This document shows, piece by piece, positions 43,903 to 57,010 of a stretch of 64,000 bases of DNA. The notes beneath the pieces are model-generated. The model saw only the letters and a program-made list of their open reading frames with translations, had not been told where the DNA came from and searched no databases. How positions within the stretch are numbered: the first letter of the stretch is position 1; each line of letters begins with the position of its first letter. Position numbers and translations under genes: made by a program. Where the stretch lies: assembly GCA_036785705.1 (NCBI GenBank), contig JAWUZG010000159.1, forward strand, positions 2,604,001 to 2,668,000, read 5' to 3'. This DNA is from Acanthornis magna. Its lineage: Eukaryota > Chordata > Aves > Passeriformes > Acanthizidae.

Positions 43903-46900
43903 GTAAGCATCGATTAATTACAATTTTCCTTCATTCTCATCAGTGACTTGGATTTTTCTAAATGGATTCTGATCTTGGAGGATGACAGCATTGTATCTGC
44001 TGAGCCGCAGAGCCAGTGTGTGCACAGAAAAATGCTTTTTGTGTCAGCGCTGCCAGCCCAGAGCGAGGTTCCTCCCCAGGTGTGCCTGGGGAAGGTGCGC
44101 ACACCGCGGAGGGAGCGCGTTCGAGACCGCGGCTCCCTCCTCTCCAAGTCTGCTCAGAAAAGCACCGAGTGGCACTGCTGGTGCCATTTCACGCCTGGTG
44201 CCTTCACTAAAGCTGGAGGCAGAGCAGGCAGGGAGCTGGAGGTCAAGGGCCAGCTCGGCTCGATGCATCACACAGCCTCCCTTCAAATCTTACCTGCCCA
44301 ACCTGCGAAGCTTTTCCAGCGAGGCAGAGCACAAACCGATCCCCCTCTGCGATTAAAGATGGAAAAATCCCTTCTTTTATGCAATTGTGTCTCTTCTCAT
44401 CTCTATTTTTGTCATTGGCTGACAGGGTGGGAAGAGAGAAGGAAAGGATGGGGAGGGAGGCACCAGAGAGAGGAAAATTACCACCAGATCAGGCAATTGG
44501 AGTGAGAAGGGAGAGAGAAGGAGAAAACAGATGCTAATTCCTGAAGCTGCCCCCTGCAAACAGAGTTCAGGCTCCTTTACACGTGCTTGAGCCAGGATCT
44601 TAAAGCCCAAACTTAAGGAGGTTTCTCTTCCAAGGAGGGCTCATCCCCTGCCTCAAATCAGCAACATCAAGCAATGTGCTTCTGAAAATACAGCCCCAGT
44701 GGTGGTGGGTGCAACGCTGCTGCTCTGCTCCCTGTTTTATCCTAAACTCCAGGCAGACAGGCAGCTGCTCCTCTGCCTCTGAAGAAATACAGATACCAAT
44801 TGCAAACACAGTTCAGACTGGGAATAAGGAATGGGTTACTCTGCCCAGCTCAGTCATGGAATGCTCCAAGCAGAGGGGCAAACCCAAAAGTGTCATCTTC
44901 TCTTTGCACACCATGGCAGAGATTTGTGTTGGGTCATTTCCTGCTGAAATGGGAGGAGGCACAGTGCTTGTCCTAGGTCTGTTGATTTAGGAAGTTGTCT
45001 AAAGGTTGAGATTTGAGAGAAATTTGGGGTTTGGCTTGGGAGGACTGGCTTTTTCACTGAGAACCTCACTGCTGTTCAGCTAACTGCAAAGTCTCGAATC
45101 AGGAAGAATGCGTTGTGTTAAATTGTTCTGCAGAACAATGATTCTTGGAAAACAAAATGACAGTAACCAGAAAGAAAACCCCAACAAACAAAATAATATT
45201 TATTTCTGCCATGGCAGCTCCGTGAACTGAAAATGGGATGTTTTGTTTTGCTGGGCTTGTGTGCAGAAAGTGATTGTATCCAGTTGCAGACAAAAATTAC
45301 ATCTGGGCCTTGGAAGGGGGAAAAGGAGGGTGGGAAGATCTATGTCTGCAGAATCACTGATGCAGGAAGATGCAAGTGCTGTGTTGTGTCTAGTTGCATC
45401 ATGTGTGAATCCATCAGCGCCTTAAAGAAACAGCAAACTCGGTGCAACCTCTTTCTGTGGTTTTTCCATCTGCTCCCTGATCTGCTAGTGATGAATGTTC
45501 AACTTCGCCATCTCCTACCCTCAAGATGTCCTCTGTGGGAGCTCTGGGTGATTTTTCTTAGCTGAAAAAGTACCCAGGAATATCTGTAAACTTTTGTGAA
45601 AAAACCTTTGTCAAATTGTTACTGTGAATGCTGCACTGGTTTTGTACCAATGAAAAATAATGTTTGTTGAGGACTTCATGACTACAGTGTCTGTTGAAAT
45701 TTTGCTGTATTCTGCCTTAACACACCAGTAAGATGATAGTTATGGGTGGAAAAAAGGCTACTTCAGCTTCTACTTTTGGGTACAAGTGTGGGACTTGAGT
45801 CCATAATGCGCTGATTGTGACGTCAAAGCTGTTCTGTGAAACTGCTGATTGAGTTTAGTCTTGGGGAGAATTCTCCTTCCAAACCCTTGTGCAAGACTTA
45901 GCGTTTTACTCTAAACCAAATCCTTCTCTCACATTGTTCATTGAATCTCAGGAGAGCTGTCTGCCTCCACAAGGAATCTGTCAGCCCACTATCAACAAGC
46001 TCATATCCATGTCTTGACCTGCTCAAGGACTGACCGTTTTCATTTTTAGCCCAGTTTTTTTTTGGAAAGTGGTTCTGTGCCATACAAAGCAATGTGTAGG
46101 TGTCTCCGTCTATCAGTTTCCATAATATTTTTTTAAGCCTGTCAGCTAATCTCTCCCAGTTTTGACAGAGGTGGAAGTCTCAATGATATTTAATTCCTAG
46201 TAGTTTTCCAGTGTGGACAATGGGGGAGAGGGCAAACCCCATTGCTGCTCCCTGCAAAGGGAAGAGAACCGCACAGTTTATACCTTTATTAGACATCAGA
46301 GACTCCACCCCAGTATTTTGAAAATCAAGCAGAAATACCACTGTTCATTTCTTTTGAAATATAGCCTTAGCTACTGTGGGTGGTTTCAGCATTAATGGTG
46401 TTGGTACCACATGGATTTTGGACATTCTACAGGAACACCCATGATTTCAGTGACCCACAATGAGTGCAAGGATCGTGCTAGACACAGCAGAAACCCCAAA
46501 ATGTTTTGCAAGGGCAACTGGGGCCATGTTGCCTTTGCTCTGCAGCAATTGCAGGAATTGTACATTAATGTGAGACAATGGCACTGCCCTGATGTTGGCC
46601 AGCCTTTGTGCTGCTGAACTTCACACCAACACCCGCACGGAGAATGACTTGGGTCAGACAAGAAAAAGGCTGCAAAACTGTTGGCTGCTGCCCCAGAGAT
46701 CGTCTAGCGGTCCCACATCCCCTCATTGTGCCGTCATTTGTGCGCACGAGTTTATTACCAGAGAAGGGCTGTTGTGTTAGCAAAGACCGTCCTCAATGGT
46801 GGCAATTTGGTTTTGTCATGGTAATACAGCGCCGATGCACTGCAGACACAAAAGTGAGTTCTGCATGGCTTGGCAAAGAGATTTTCACATAGCTGCTGGG

Positions 46901-46979
46901 TGAGTCCATTGGTTTCTCAGTGCTCCTGAACAGGAGTGGGTCAATGGCAATTTTTAGGAAGGCAGATGCCCCTTGCTGA
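43903..46979. other. Non-coding, no gene seen
   Basis: A CpG-richer patch lies at about 44092-44142 (AAGGTGCGCACACCGCGGAG onward). A perfect CRE TGACGTCA lies at 45818-45825. No exon is supported. Confidence 0.42.
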
Positions 46980-47430
46980 GCTTGTCTGACTATAAAGTGC
47001 TACACAAGACATGCGACGTACATAGCATCCTCAGCCCTCTGTGTAACTCGCAGACTGTTAAAAGTGCACAGCGGGAATGAGAACTCTTTTAATCCACTGA
47101 ATTTGCTGTTTAGCATGACCTGAATAATCCGGTGGGGCTAACGTGATCTTCAGCACTAGCACTCAACTGCCTGTTATCCCCTTTGAAGCTGCAGGATATC
47201 AAAAATATCTGACTGGTTTGGACTCGGATAGTGCTTGTGTGTAATTTGTTTTTCAGTGATATTGTTCCAGGCTCTGCTATTCTCAATGCCAGCGAGGCTG
47301 TTCCTGTGTGAACTTTCAGATAGGATCTCTCTCGATCATGTTACTTCTTCTGTTGACCACAGCTGCCTGTTCATCATCACTTCCTTTATGTTTTCTCTTT
47401 AGTGGGAAATGAAAAGTAGAGGAGGGCAGA
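46980..47430. other. Candidate conserved non-coding element
   Basis: Repeat-free block with isolated retained CpGs (ACATGCGACGTACATAGC, AATAATCCGGTGG, TAACGTGATC) and AT-rich homeodomain-type words. Enhancer-like by texture only. Confidence 0.33.
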
Positions 47431-48684
47431 GCCAGCGTAGGGAAGCTAAAAATGTGTCAGTAACTGCCTAGCAGGAGGCAGACTCTTTCCTCCAGATTGC
47501 CGGATACATGAAGGTACAGCCTTGATTGGTGCAAATTGCCATAGATGAGAAACTATTCGTATTCATTCAAATTTATAGCAGCTCTGTGGATGTTTAAATT
47601 CCTCCCCTTGTTTAGCAGTGCCCTGATGAGCCACAGCACAGAACTGGTGGGATGATGGATATGAAGAATTGAACCAAAATGTGGCTGATGATCTCGGTGG
47701 TCAGTGTGTGGTTACACTTTTCCATGGAATCTGTGTTGTTCCTCAAAGAAATAATCATGTGGGAAATTGAGGTGTATTTTTGGGAAGGGTCTCCTGTTAC
47801 TCCAGAGCTCTGTGGTTCTGTCTGACTTGTAATCTGACAGCCCTTTCTGTCACTGATGTTAAGAGCTTCTCCGGGGTTATGAGAAAAGACAAACTTTCAA
47901 ACCCAGCATCCTTAAGAGGGCATCCAAATGCTGCACTGTACAAAGGAATTGAAATTAGCTCTAAATGCAGTTGGCTTTACCTGCTTTATGAAAAAGAGAA
48001 ATATATTTTAAAAGGATATGTTTCATGTAATCATGCTGGGTTTATCAAGTGCAGAAAGATGTCTCCTAACAATACCCAGGAAGATTACAATTGTCAATCA
48101 GAGCAGAGGTCCTGTTCGTGCCTCTTTGCCTCACTCCCCTGCTGCTCTGATTTTTCTGGGAATAGCAGCACTGAACAAGGTGAAGAGTGTAAAGAAAGCT
48201 ATTTAACCATCAAAAGACAGTGCCAGCCAAGCACAGAGCTGAATTTCAGCTTCTCAGTGCCAATAATGAAGTTTTTTAAGGGATAAACGTGCACAACAGC
48301 AAGAGTGGAAGCCATCCTGTGTGGTCCCATAAATGGCACACTCTCTCCTTCTGGGGCTCCACAATAGGACAAGGGCTGCTGCAAAGTAGGCAAAGCCCTT
48401 CTTGAAGGGCTCGTGGAGCTTTTCAGCTCATTGCAGGATCCTCAGAAACCCTCAGCATCCTCCTCCCCTTGGCACGGCGGGGTCGATAAAATCAGATCAA
48501 GGCTTAGTATTTCTAAACAAAAGGGAGTGGTTAAATGGGCTTTTAAACACTGGAACCTGTCCAGCTCGTTGGGAGGCAGAGCCCGGAGAGGCGGGGGTGA
48601 GGAGAAAGCTCAAGGTGCCAAACTCGGAGTAGAGTGGCACTTGTGAGCAAAGTTGTTGGAAAGTCATTTTGTTGCTTGTGTTGC

Positions 48685-48687
<3 letters not shown>
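47431..48687. other. Non-coding; 168-codon frame judged chance
   Basis: A plus-strand frame at 47780-48286 is open for 168 codons but shows no domain, no signal peptide and no splice-consistent boundaries. Everything else is unremarkable unique sequence. Confidence 0.4.

Positions 48688-48720
<33 letters not shown>
48688..48720 (+). repeat. (GT)16 microsatellite
   Basis: A pure GT dinucleotide run of 33 nt. It is followed by a G-rich segment (GGGCTGGGGGCCGGGGGGAG, about 48758-48778). Confidence 0.95.
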
Positions 48721-48723
<3 letters not shown>

Positions 48724-49464
48724 AACAGATTGGCAGACGCCTGTGCCCACGAAGGCGGGCTGGGGGCCGGGGGGAGGCAGCTTTGGAAAGGTGCCAGTTG
48801 TTCCATGGGCTTTCTGCCATCAGGATTTTTCCCCCCTCCCTTCCCTTCCTCCCCATCCCAGCCCCCAAACGCACAAGAACAGGCTGGCAGGAAGAGCATG
48901 CTGAAAAGGATCTGACAGTTTGAACAACACTCGATGACTTAGTTTGTTTTCCCTGACTTTGCGCCAGCAAGCAGGTCTCTGGATGAAAGACTTTATTAGG
49001 CTTTTAGAGCCACTGTGACACAGGTCTTTCTTTGACCTGAGGTACTTGAGAAGAAATGAAAACAACGTGTAACTTTCATGGAGTTGAAAGACTGCCCAAA
49101 TGGAAGAATACGGTTTACAAGGGGTCCAAAGTATCACAAAACGTTTCCCAGGGTGAAGCGCGGCAGAGCAGAGCGGGGGGAGAGCCCATCCTGGGAAGAG
49201 GGAGAAGGCGTTCAGTGGCTGCTCGTGATGAGGAGGAAAGCTGATCCGGCTAATTAGGAGATGATGAGATGATCGCATCCAGCGGAAGGTGCCATAACCA
49301 GTCAGCAGCTTTCTGGGTGTCCAGTGGAGGGAAGGGATGGAAATTAGCGCTTATTGCCAGGAGCCTGTCACCGCGCGGTGTCCCAGCACCGCCTGGGTGC
49401 TGGCACGGGGCTGTGCTCAGCACTGCAGCTCCTGCTCCACCCGCTCTGCTCAGGCCTGGCAGAG
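48721..49464. other. Non-coding, GC-moderate
   Basis: Holds a G-quadruplex-prone segment at about 48758-48778 and a C/T-rich stretch at about 48830-48865. No gene is recognised. Confidence 0.4.
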
Positions 49465-49735
49465 CCACGGAAGAAAAGCCATGGAAGAAACTCCATGGAA
49501 GAAAATCCACGGAAGAAAAGCCATGGAAGAAAATCCACGGAAGAAAAGCCATGGAAGAAAAGCCATGGAAGAAAAGCCATGGAAGAGAATCCGTGAAAGA
49601 AAAGCCACGGAAGAAAATCCACGGAAGAAAAGCCATGGAAGAAAAGCCACGGAAGAAAAGCCGTGGAAGAAAAGCCACGGAAGAAAAGTCATGGAAGAAA
49701 AGCCATGGAAGAAAAGCCATGGAAGAAAAGCCATG
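49465..49735 (+). repeat. 14-bp minisatellite, about 19 copies
   Basis: Nineteen full units of CCATGGAAGAAAAG and variants plus a partial unit, purine-rich on the plus strand. Main variants are CCATGG (9), CCACGG (7), CCGTGG/CCGTGA (2) and TCATGG (1). Because 14 is not a multiple of 3, each frame reads three units per 14 residues, so all three plus frames stay open and yield the same basic/acidic repeat (HGRKAMEEKPWKKS), and the minus frames a hydrophobic one. The long frames here (up to 207 codons) are artefacts of the repeat unless expression is shown. Confidence 0.95.
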
Positions 49736-50617
49736 CTTTGTTAGCAGTGCATCCATTCCTGGTAGCATCCACCAGGAAAATGTAGGACACTTGGATCCTC
49801 CTCCTCCCGCAGTGATGCCGGATAGTCTTAACAGGGTCGGAGCTGGTTCCAAACACTACCTAAATTATCCCCTCTCCAATCCTCAGGGATAGAGGGAGAA
49901 TTTCTCATTAACTTTCTGTATGCCTACTTTACTCCTCAAGGAGCTTGGTTGAGGAGTTTGAGCAAGAAAACCAAGAATTAGGCTTTGCTTATAAAAAATA
50001 AAAATAAACAAGCCCCTTGATGAGGAAAAAGGAAGCATCAAAGAAATGGCAGGTACCACAGAAGGAACAGTGCAATGGATGCTAGAAGTGAACTTTGTGA
50101 AGGAGCCCCCCACTTGGAAAAGTAATTTTTAAAAAGGGTGATTCATCCTTTTTTTCTATCTAAAGTCTCATAGAAGGAAAAAGATGGCAGGCCAGGTTTG
50201 TAGAACTGAAATAGTTTCTGAAAACTGAAGAGCAGATGACTGAGAAACAAGTAATACAGTTGCTGGCTTATCAGTCTTGGAAGAGGATCACAGAAACTGA
50301 AACTGCATCTTTTTAAGCCTCAGAAGGCTGGGGAAGGAGTTTTCATGGTTACAAGCCATGACTGAGAAGTTTTTCTGGAGCTCACTAGAGGCCTGATCCT
50401 TCCACAGACTGAAAATAAAATGCTGCAGTCAGCAGAGACCATGATTCCAGCAGCTCTGGGATGAGCCAGAGTTGCTACATGAAGACGTCTTCTAGGAAAA
50501 CTCTGGGGAGCAGCCAGGTTTTTCTAGCACGACTAATAACAACTTCTGCTCTCTTAAAACCTTGCTCTGTTGATAGTGCAAAGGGATGAAGACGTTGAGG
50601 CCCCATTCAGCTGTCCT
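49736..50617. other. Non-coding, no gene seen
   Basis: Unique sequence between the minisatellite and a CR1 fragment. No feature is supported. Confidence 0.45.
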
Positions 50618-50785
50618 GGAATCCTAAAATCACAGACAGGTTTGGATTGGAAGGAATCTCAAAGCTCATCTCGTTCCACCCTCTGCCATGGTCAGGGACA
50701 CCTTCCATTAGTCCAGGTTGCCCTAAGCCCCATCCAGCCTGGCCTGGAACACTTCCAGGGATGGGGCAGCCACAGTTTCTGTGTC
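50618..50785 (-). mobile_element. CR1 LINE 3'-end fragment
   Basis: The plus strand reads AATCCTAAAATCACAGACAG, then TTGGATTGGAAGGAATCTCA and a TTCCACCCTCTGCCATGG section. The CTTCCATTAGTCCAGGTTGC and CTTCCAGGGATGGGGCAGCC sections follow in consensus order. It is a minus-oriented, 5'-truncated avian CR1 tail with moderate divergence and no coding part. Confidence 0.9.
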
Positions 50786-53610
50786 ACTAAGATGTGACAA
50801 CAGCCATGTTTGCACAGAGCCACCACCCCCCAGAGCCACTTTAGTACAGCTCTGCTCTCTCCAGCAGAATCGCTCCCCCAGTTTGCTCACAGGCAGGATT
50901 TTGGGCAGGCTGGCAGGGAGCTGTGGCTCAAGAAGTGCTCGGTGACACCACCTGGTCAGCAGTAGAGACCTGCAGGATGCTCCAAGGAAGCTTGGGTCGG
51001 AATTATGTCTCCACTGAGCCCAAAATGTGTCACCTGAGTAGATGGGCCTGGTGGCTCTGCAGGATCTGTGTGGCAGCAACATAAGAAGCCTCTCTGCAAA
51101 GGTCTGATGCTCACAATGAACCTGTGACCAGGACGTCTGGAGGAAGCTGACTCCAACACACAATTTGCTCCTGTCCCTCTCATTCCAGGCCCCAGTGCCA
51201 CCGCTGTGTGTGTGGAGGAGCACAGGGACATGTGTGTGTTTCTTGTTTCCCTTCTATAGGACTGAATGTTCTGAGCGATCATGTTATTGTATGTGTCTGA
51301 TGAGCCATATGGAAGCTGTGAGGCTTCAGGAGTGTTTTGGGAATATAATGCCAGGAACTGATAATCTCAGCAGCTCTTCCTTCATATTATCACATTGCTT
51401 TTGCTGCCATACCCACTTAGAGCTATTTACTCCCCTTCCTCAAGAAGCTGGTATTTCCCTGCCATATTTTTTGCTCTCCATGGGATAGAAAGGCTTTGGG
51501 AAGGGCCATTTGAGGCTCATTGCTACTCAGAAATGCTTTACAGAGCCCGTTGTGTTGTCAGGCTGCCTGCAAAGGGTTTACAGCATGAAATAGCTCAGCC
51601 TCTCTGATCGGAGGGATTCTGGTTCTGCAGTACTATTAGGCAGACAAAAGGTGAATTAGCCCCACTCTGTGAAACAGCCCTGACACGGGGTGGTGCTGCT
51701 CTGTCACCACCATTATTTCACAAACTGGTTTTCTACGGTCTTTGATTCCAACAAGGCAACTTGCAAAACACACAAAGGATCAGATTGTATCTCCTAGCGC
51801 TGGCCGCTGTTTCCATCCTGTGGGACACCGGCGGCTGCTGCTTTCTCTATTTCCACACCTTTGCAGCTCCCAGCCTCCCTCCAGAAAACCCACTGACAGT
51901 TGTTTAACAGTTTCAGTCGCGAGTCAGGCAGTGGGCATTTTTCCATACTGTGTGTTTTTCTTCTCCTGTGTTCGAAGAGCCTGTTCTTCCCCTGCACCTG
52001 TGGAGCTTGTTAATCTCTGCAGAAGATTCAGTTCTTTGACTGCAGTCCAAGCCTGCACCATCTGAGGCAAACTGCATCCTTCTGCCCTTTGAATGATTCG
52101 GATCTTTTCTGTGGCCTGGCTCAGCCCTGCAGAGGAAAGGACAGCTGACAAAACTGGGGATGGATGGTCTAAGAGAAGCTAAAAATTTGAAAAATTATAA
52201 TACTCCCTGCCATTCATCCAGTGCCTGAGACTGACCCTGGGGTGGAACTAGGGCTCTGTGGGTCTCCTCTCCATGCACATGAGCTGTGTTGGACAGCCTC
52301 AAAGAGCAGTTGTGACCCTTCCGTGGGACAGATGAAGAATTAAGCCACCACAGGCACAACAGCACTGTCTCCTCCAAGGGTCTTTATCAATATGGATATC
52401 AATACGGGGGCTTCCAGCCCCACTGTGTGACCAGGACATCCCAGTGGTTCAGCTCTTTCCAAGGAATGGGCTGTTGGGTGCCTGCTGCAGTCTCAGCTCA
52501 GGATAATTTTCACACTGACCTGTTTTTCATGCCAAAGGGAGGAAGTGTGAGGCCCCTGCTAAAAGTTTGCCTCTCCTTGAATGAGTAAATGCAACTTAAC
52601 TAACTGGAAAGGCTTTAATTACCATCCAGTTCTTGCACGAGTGTCTAACCTGGCTTAAGAGCTCTTTGAATCCTTTTAGCCCCTTGAGTTTTCTTAACCC
52701 CTGTGATATATTTCGTGATCCCTGCAGCCTCTGTGTGCTGCACTGGGGATAAATGCCAGGCAGTTTTAGCATTATGTGTGTTACAAACCCAGCTCATCCC
52801 TCTCTGGGCTGTTCATTTCCATATGAAACATTTCTTTAAATAGCAACAAGCTCAGGGGCTGATTTTATTGTCCTTGCCGTGGCTCAGATCACTCATAGTG
52901 CCCTTTTGAACATCCTGAATTATTGTTTATTTCTGCTGATTTTCGTGGCCCCGTAATTACTTCTTACCCATCCATTTTTCATGGAAGGAGTCTTACCCTC
53001 CAGTCTGGCCCCAGACCTCTGCCACATTCCTGCCAGTCATACGAGTCTCTGAGCAAGGATCTTCCTCTAGCAAGAAAATCCTCTTCTTTATGATCTGTCT
53101 CAGCCTCTCCAAAGGAATAAAGGGACACCTGCTTCACTTTGCCCCAGAGAGAAAGGGAAGGGAAGCTCCATCCCAGAGCATGAGGTGGTGGGAGCCCCAT
53201 GGGACGCCCATGCATACCTTGGCAGAGCTGCTCGAGTGCCCCTGGGGCAGCCTTGGGCTACTGGAAACCAAAAAGGAGAACCAGGTGCATCAGTGGGGGG
53301 AATAACAATAATTTGAAAAACAGCACATAACATTTCCAGAGCAAGAAAGACAAGTCAGTGAAGTGGATATTTTATTTGAGTGCTTCTTGGTGTTTCTAAG
53401 AGGATTGATTTGAGCAGAAAGGTTGGTAAACAAACAGGTTTGCTTTTTCGGTTAGTTCCTTTGAACATACTTTTTTTTGATAATGAAACCTCGTGGCGCA
53501 TGTCCCCCTGTTTCAATTTCCCTTCAAATTTGAATTTTCTTTATAGGAAATAAATGTGCCTAATTATTTCTTAATATCTTTTCTGTTAGTCCTGGCAAAG
53601 ATGTCCATAT
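50786..53610. other. Non-coding, no gene seen
   Basis: Unique sequence. Segment 52600-52970 is AT-leaning with weak CNE texture. No exon or RNA gene is recognised. Confidence 0.42.
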
Positions 53611-53632
53611 ACATACACACACACACACACAC

Positions 53633-53665
<33 letters not shown>

Positions 53666-53678
53666 TGTATGTATGTAT
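53611..53678 (+). repeat. Compound microsatellite (CA)n then (TATG)n
   Basis: About nine CA units at 53615-53632, a short ATATA link, then about ten TATG units to 53678. Likely polymorphic. Confidence 0.95.
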
Positions 53679-56539
53679 TTTCTAGGTGGTTCTTCTTTTC
53701 CCCAAATACGTGCGCTGATCTTCTGTGTTCTTTTAATGTCTTCCAGGAGATTTCCATTCCCCACATCAAGTCTTCCTAAATTGTCTCTTTAATCCCCAGG
53801 TTTTTAGTGCTTGGCAATGCTACTTGTTCTGAAGTGCCGTGATGGGAAGGTGGAGGGTTTTTTTCCCCCTCATTAGCTGCTTTTAACATTCACCTCCTTT
53901 GTTTGTGTATCTTCTTTAGATTCCCTTCCCTTTGTGGGCAGGGCTTTGCTCTTCTGAGGTGTTAATAAGCCTCTGGCAGAGACGACATCTGTGGCAGAGG
54001 ACATTAAGTTCTGAAAAACATAGTTCTTGTGTTATGAGGCCCGTTACCTCATCTGAGCAGCAACTACAGCTTTTAAAGAGCAAGGACAAAGGAAACATTG
54101 GCTTAGGGCTGCTTCATGGTTGGGTGGGTTTTTTTTAATATATCAAAACTTGAGCTCAAAGTGTTTATATGGGAGAGGGGGGAAGAGACTGCCGAGGGGT
54201 GGAACATTAGAGGAAAACTTGTGAAGGGGAAAGGAAAAAGAGAAAAGGCTATTTAAAAATACTGTGCATCGCTTAAACCAACACCTAGCGAAGGATAAAG
54301 GCTTTGCAGTGTGTATACGTGATCCATCCATCTGTTCATCCCTTTTATCCAATCCTATAGTCATGGGTATCATAAGAAGGAATAAGAGCGGTTAAAGCTT
54401 CCCCATCACAGGCATGTCAGATGTTCCACACTGAACAAGATCAAACCAGGGATTTGCAGCCTGTGGGATGCAAAAAGATGTCATGGAGGGATAAGTGCTC
54501 TTCCCTTCCTCTATTGACAAATGGGAGGGGATCGTTTTGAGCAGGACGGAGAGGAGAGCGCTGGCATCACCCACACAAAGGGTGTTAACAGCTGGGTTAC
54601 CACCTCCCTACTACCAGGTGTAGCTCTCTAAAAAGTTGCAGTCTGAGTGCATCAAGATTGATGCTTCTGCCTCCTCCTTAACCTTATATCCTCATATGAC
54701 TTACCAGCTAAATGTTTTGTGGCAAAAAGGGGGGGTGGTGCTAGTTCAGACTTCAGGTGTTTGCACTCTAAAATAATTTTGAATTAGAATCAAAGAAAAC
54801 AGTTTTATCTTCTCTTTAAATTTCCCGTGATTCACCTGGGCACATTATTTTTGCCATGTTTTCCTTAATTTCCCATTGTTCCCCAGGATGTTGCAATGCA
54901 AACACTTCAGGATGCTTTCTGGTCTGTGAAAGTCATTCCGACATGACATTCTGGCTGGCACATTCCAGTCTGGTTTTAAATGAAGGTATCAATTACTTAG
55001 TGCTAGCTGAGCACCTTGTTGGCTACCAGGTGGCTTTGCTGTAGCATTTTCATAGCTGTTGGTATCTGGAAACCTGAATAAAGCAAGAAGGTGCAGTCCT
55101 TAATCTTTTCATCTCCAGTTGCCAGTGCATAGAAAAGGAGTCCTTGCCACAAACCGGGGGGGCTGAATGACAGTGGTTTTGTCACTGTACCTGAACCATT
55201 TCATGCCTGTGCCTTTCCAGAGCTCTCAGCAGCAGTGGGGAGGTTGGATGGTGCTGCTCATCAAACTCCCTCCATGCCCTGACCCACAGCGTGGGACCCA
55301 CCTGGCAGCCCCCAGCCCCTGTCCTCAAGCAGCAAATCCCTTTGCCTGGGGCCTGCCGCTGTCTCCCCAAGGACACCTTTCCCCAAGTATCCGTTCTGCA
55401 CTCCTGAAAGGCATCCAAACCCCTGTGTGAAAGCTGAAATGAAAAACTGGCTGGCACATGTTTCCACGGTGGAAGGAGGTGACTTCTGTGCCTGCAGATT
55501 GACGGTATCGCTGCTGCTGGCATGACAAGGCTCTGCGTGCTGTAACCCTGGCACCAATCAGTGCCACGGATGCGAGCTAGCCTCCTCTTTCATTACTCTC
55601 AGTAGCTCCTTCCCTTCCCTGCTTAGGAAAAAGAGCTATTTATGGACCTGGACAAGGTGACCTCCATATGGCAGATTCTGCCACTCACCGTGGGGACTCG
55701 AGCTAGGCACATGCTCCTCGGGCAAGGCAGAGAGACACTCAAGCAGTGGGCACACGCAAATGTGTGCTGCTTTCAAAGCAGCAGAAAATTTGTTTGTTGT
55801 TTTGGTTTGGTTTTTTAAAGGAAGAAAGTAAAAAGAATTAAAAATAAAGACTCAGAAAGCAAAGACTTCTGTTTTCCTGCGAGCATTTAAGAAAGGCAGT
55901 GCATTTCTGCAGATTGCATGTTTGGAATATTCTGAACTTTATCTGGAATACTCTGAAAAAAAAAATAATATAAATGCTTATCTATGTATTCCCCCCAGAC
56001 AGGGAGAACTGAATTCCTGTGCATGGAGAGCTGTCTCTCTCCCTGTAGCATCAATCCCCACTTTATTCCTACCCTGGGGGACTGCACAAAAGCAGTTTTC
56101 ATTGGGCAAATCCGTGCCAGTGTAAGCAAGGTGACCCAAATTTTTAAAGAAAAGGAGAGGCTGAGGGGAAGGGTGAAGGAGGAAGCAGAGTGGGAGGGAG
56201 GATGCAGAATCCCATGGACGCGGAGAGGGGCTGAGCCAGGCTCTCCCAGGTCACACGAGGATGCGCTTCTGCCTTCGATCTGTTTAATTTGATCAGGCGT
56301 CAGAGGTGTTACACAGTGACCAAAGTCAGAGGAGAGCAGCTCTGCTCCCTGCAGCCTCAGAAAAGCACAAGTGCAGATTACCGCTGTCCTTTGCGTGCTG
56401 TGTCCTAGAAAAGACAGGCGAGCCCAAGTGCCACCATCCCTGTGCCAAATCTGCTGTTTGACCTGCGTGCTGCAGCCCTGCTGGTACAAACAGATTTACA
56501 CAGCTTTAGCCACCAGCCAGTATTTTTTTTTATTTCCAC
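53679..56539. other. Non-coding, no gene seen
   Basis: Unique sequence. A 10-bp palindrome TTGAGCTCAA lies near 54148. A segment near 55630-55670 has a MEF2-like CTATTTATG and CATATG. The 200-codon minus frame at 55887-56489 has no recognisable domain and is treated as chance. Confidence 0.4.
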
Positions 56540-57010
56540 CTGCATCTAAATAGCTGTCAGTATTGCAGCAACAAAATTGCCGTTTTAGTGAAGAATCGCT
56601 CTTAATTATGCTGGAGCCCGGATTCCCTTGCAGCTCCACGGCCCTAATTTCCAGCTGAGGGACCCAGGCTTCCCCTCAGCTGCAGTATTTTCTGCGAAGC
56701 CCTCTGGGTGTAGTAGTGGGCTTTCAACAGAGGCATTATGTGCTGAAAGCTCCTAGTTGCACAAAACGGCTTTAAAACATATATATATGCAAGCTGTAAG
56801 GCGAGGAAGAGCATAATCTGTCCTGTGTACCGTTGCCTCCCATTGGATTTCCTCGAGGCGATGCAATTCTCCGTATGCAGCTTCCAAAGTGGAATGTGCT
56901 GTTTGGGTTGTTGCAGGACATATGCAACACAGAGAAAGGCAAAAAAATCTTGTCTCGCTATTTGTGGCAATTTATATTTGGAGCTGCTTGAATAATTCAT
57001 GGCAGATCTT
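56540..57010. other. Candidate conserved non-coding element
   Basis: Repeat-free block with isolated CpGs in AT-leaning sequence (AAAATTGCCGTTTTAG, AAGAATCGCTCTTAATTATG, TTTCCTCGAGGCGATGCAAT). Ends in a homeodomain-type TTGAATAATTCATGG. Texture-based inference. Confidence 0.36.

Noticed and set aside
47780..48286. 168-codon plus-strand frame
   Set aside because: Cysteine-rich but without a regular spacing, signal peptide or homologue I can recognise.
49250..49892. Frames of 200 and 207 codons with repeated HGRKAMEEKPWKKS-type or FLPWLFFHGF-type peptides
   Set aside because: They are produced by the 14-bp minisatellite, which keeps all frames open on both strands.
55887..56489. 200-codon minus-strand frame
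   Set aside because: No domain, low-complexity Ser/Leu and Phe/Tyr segments, and no exon boundaries.
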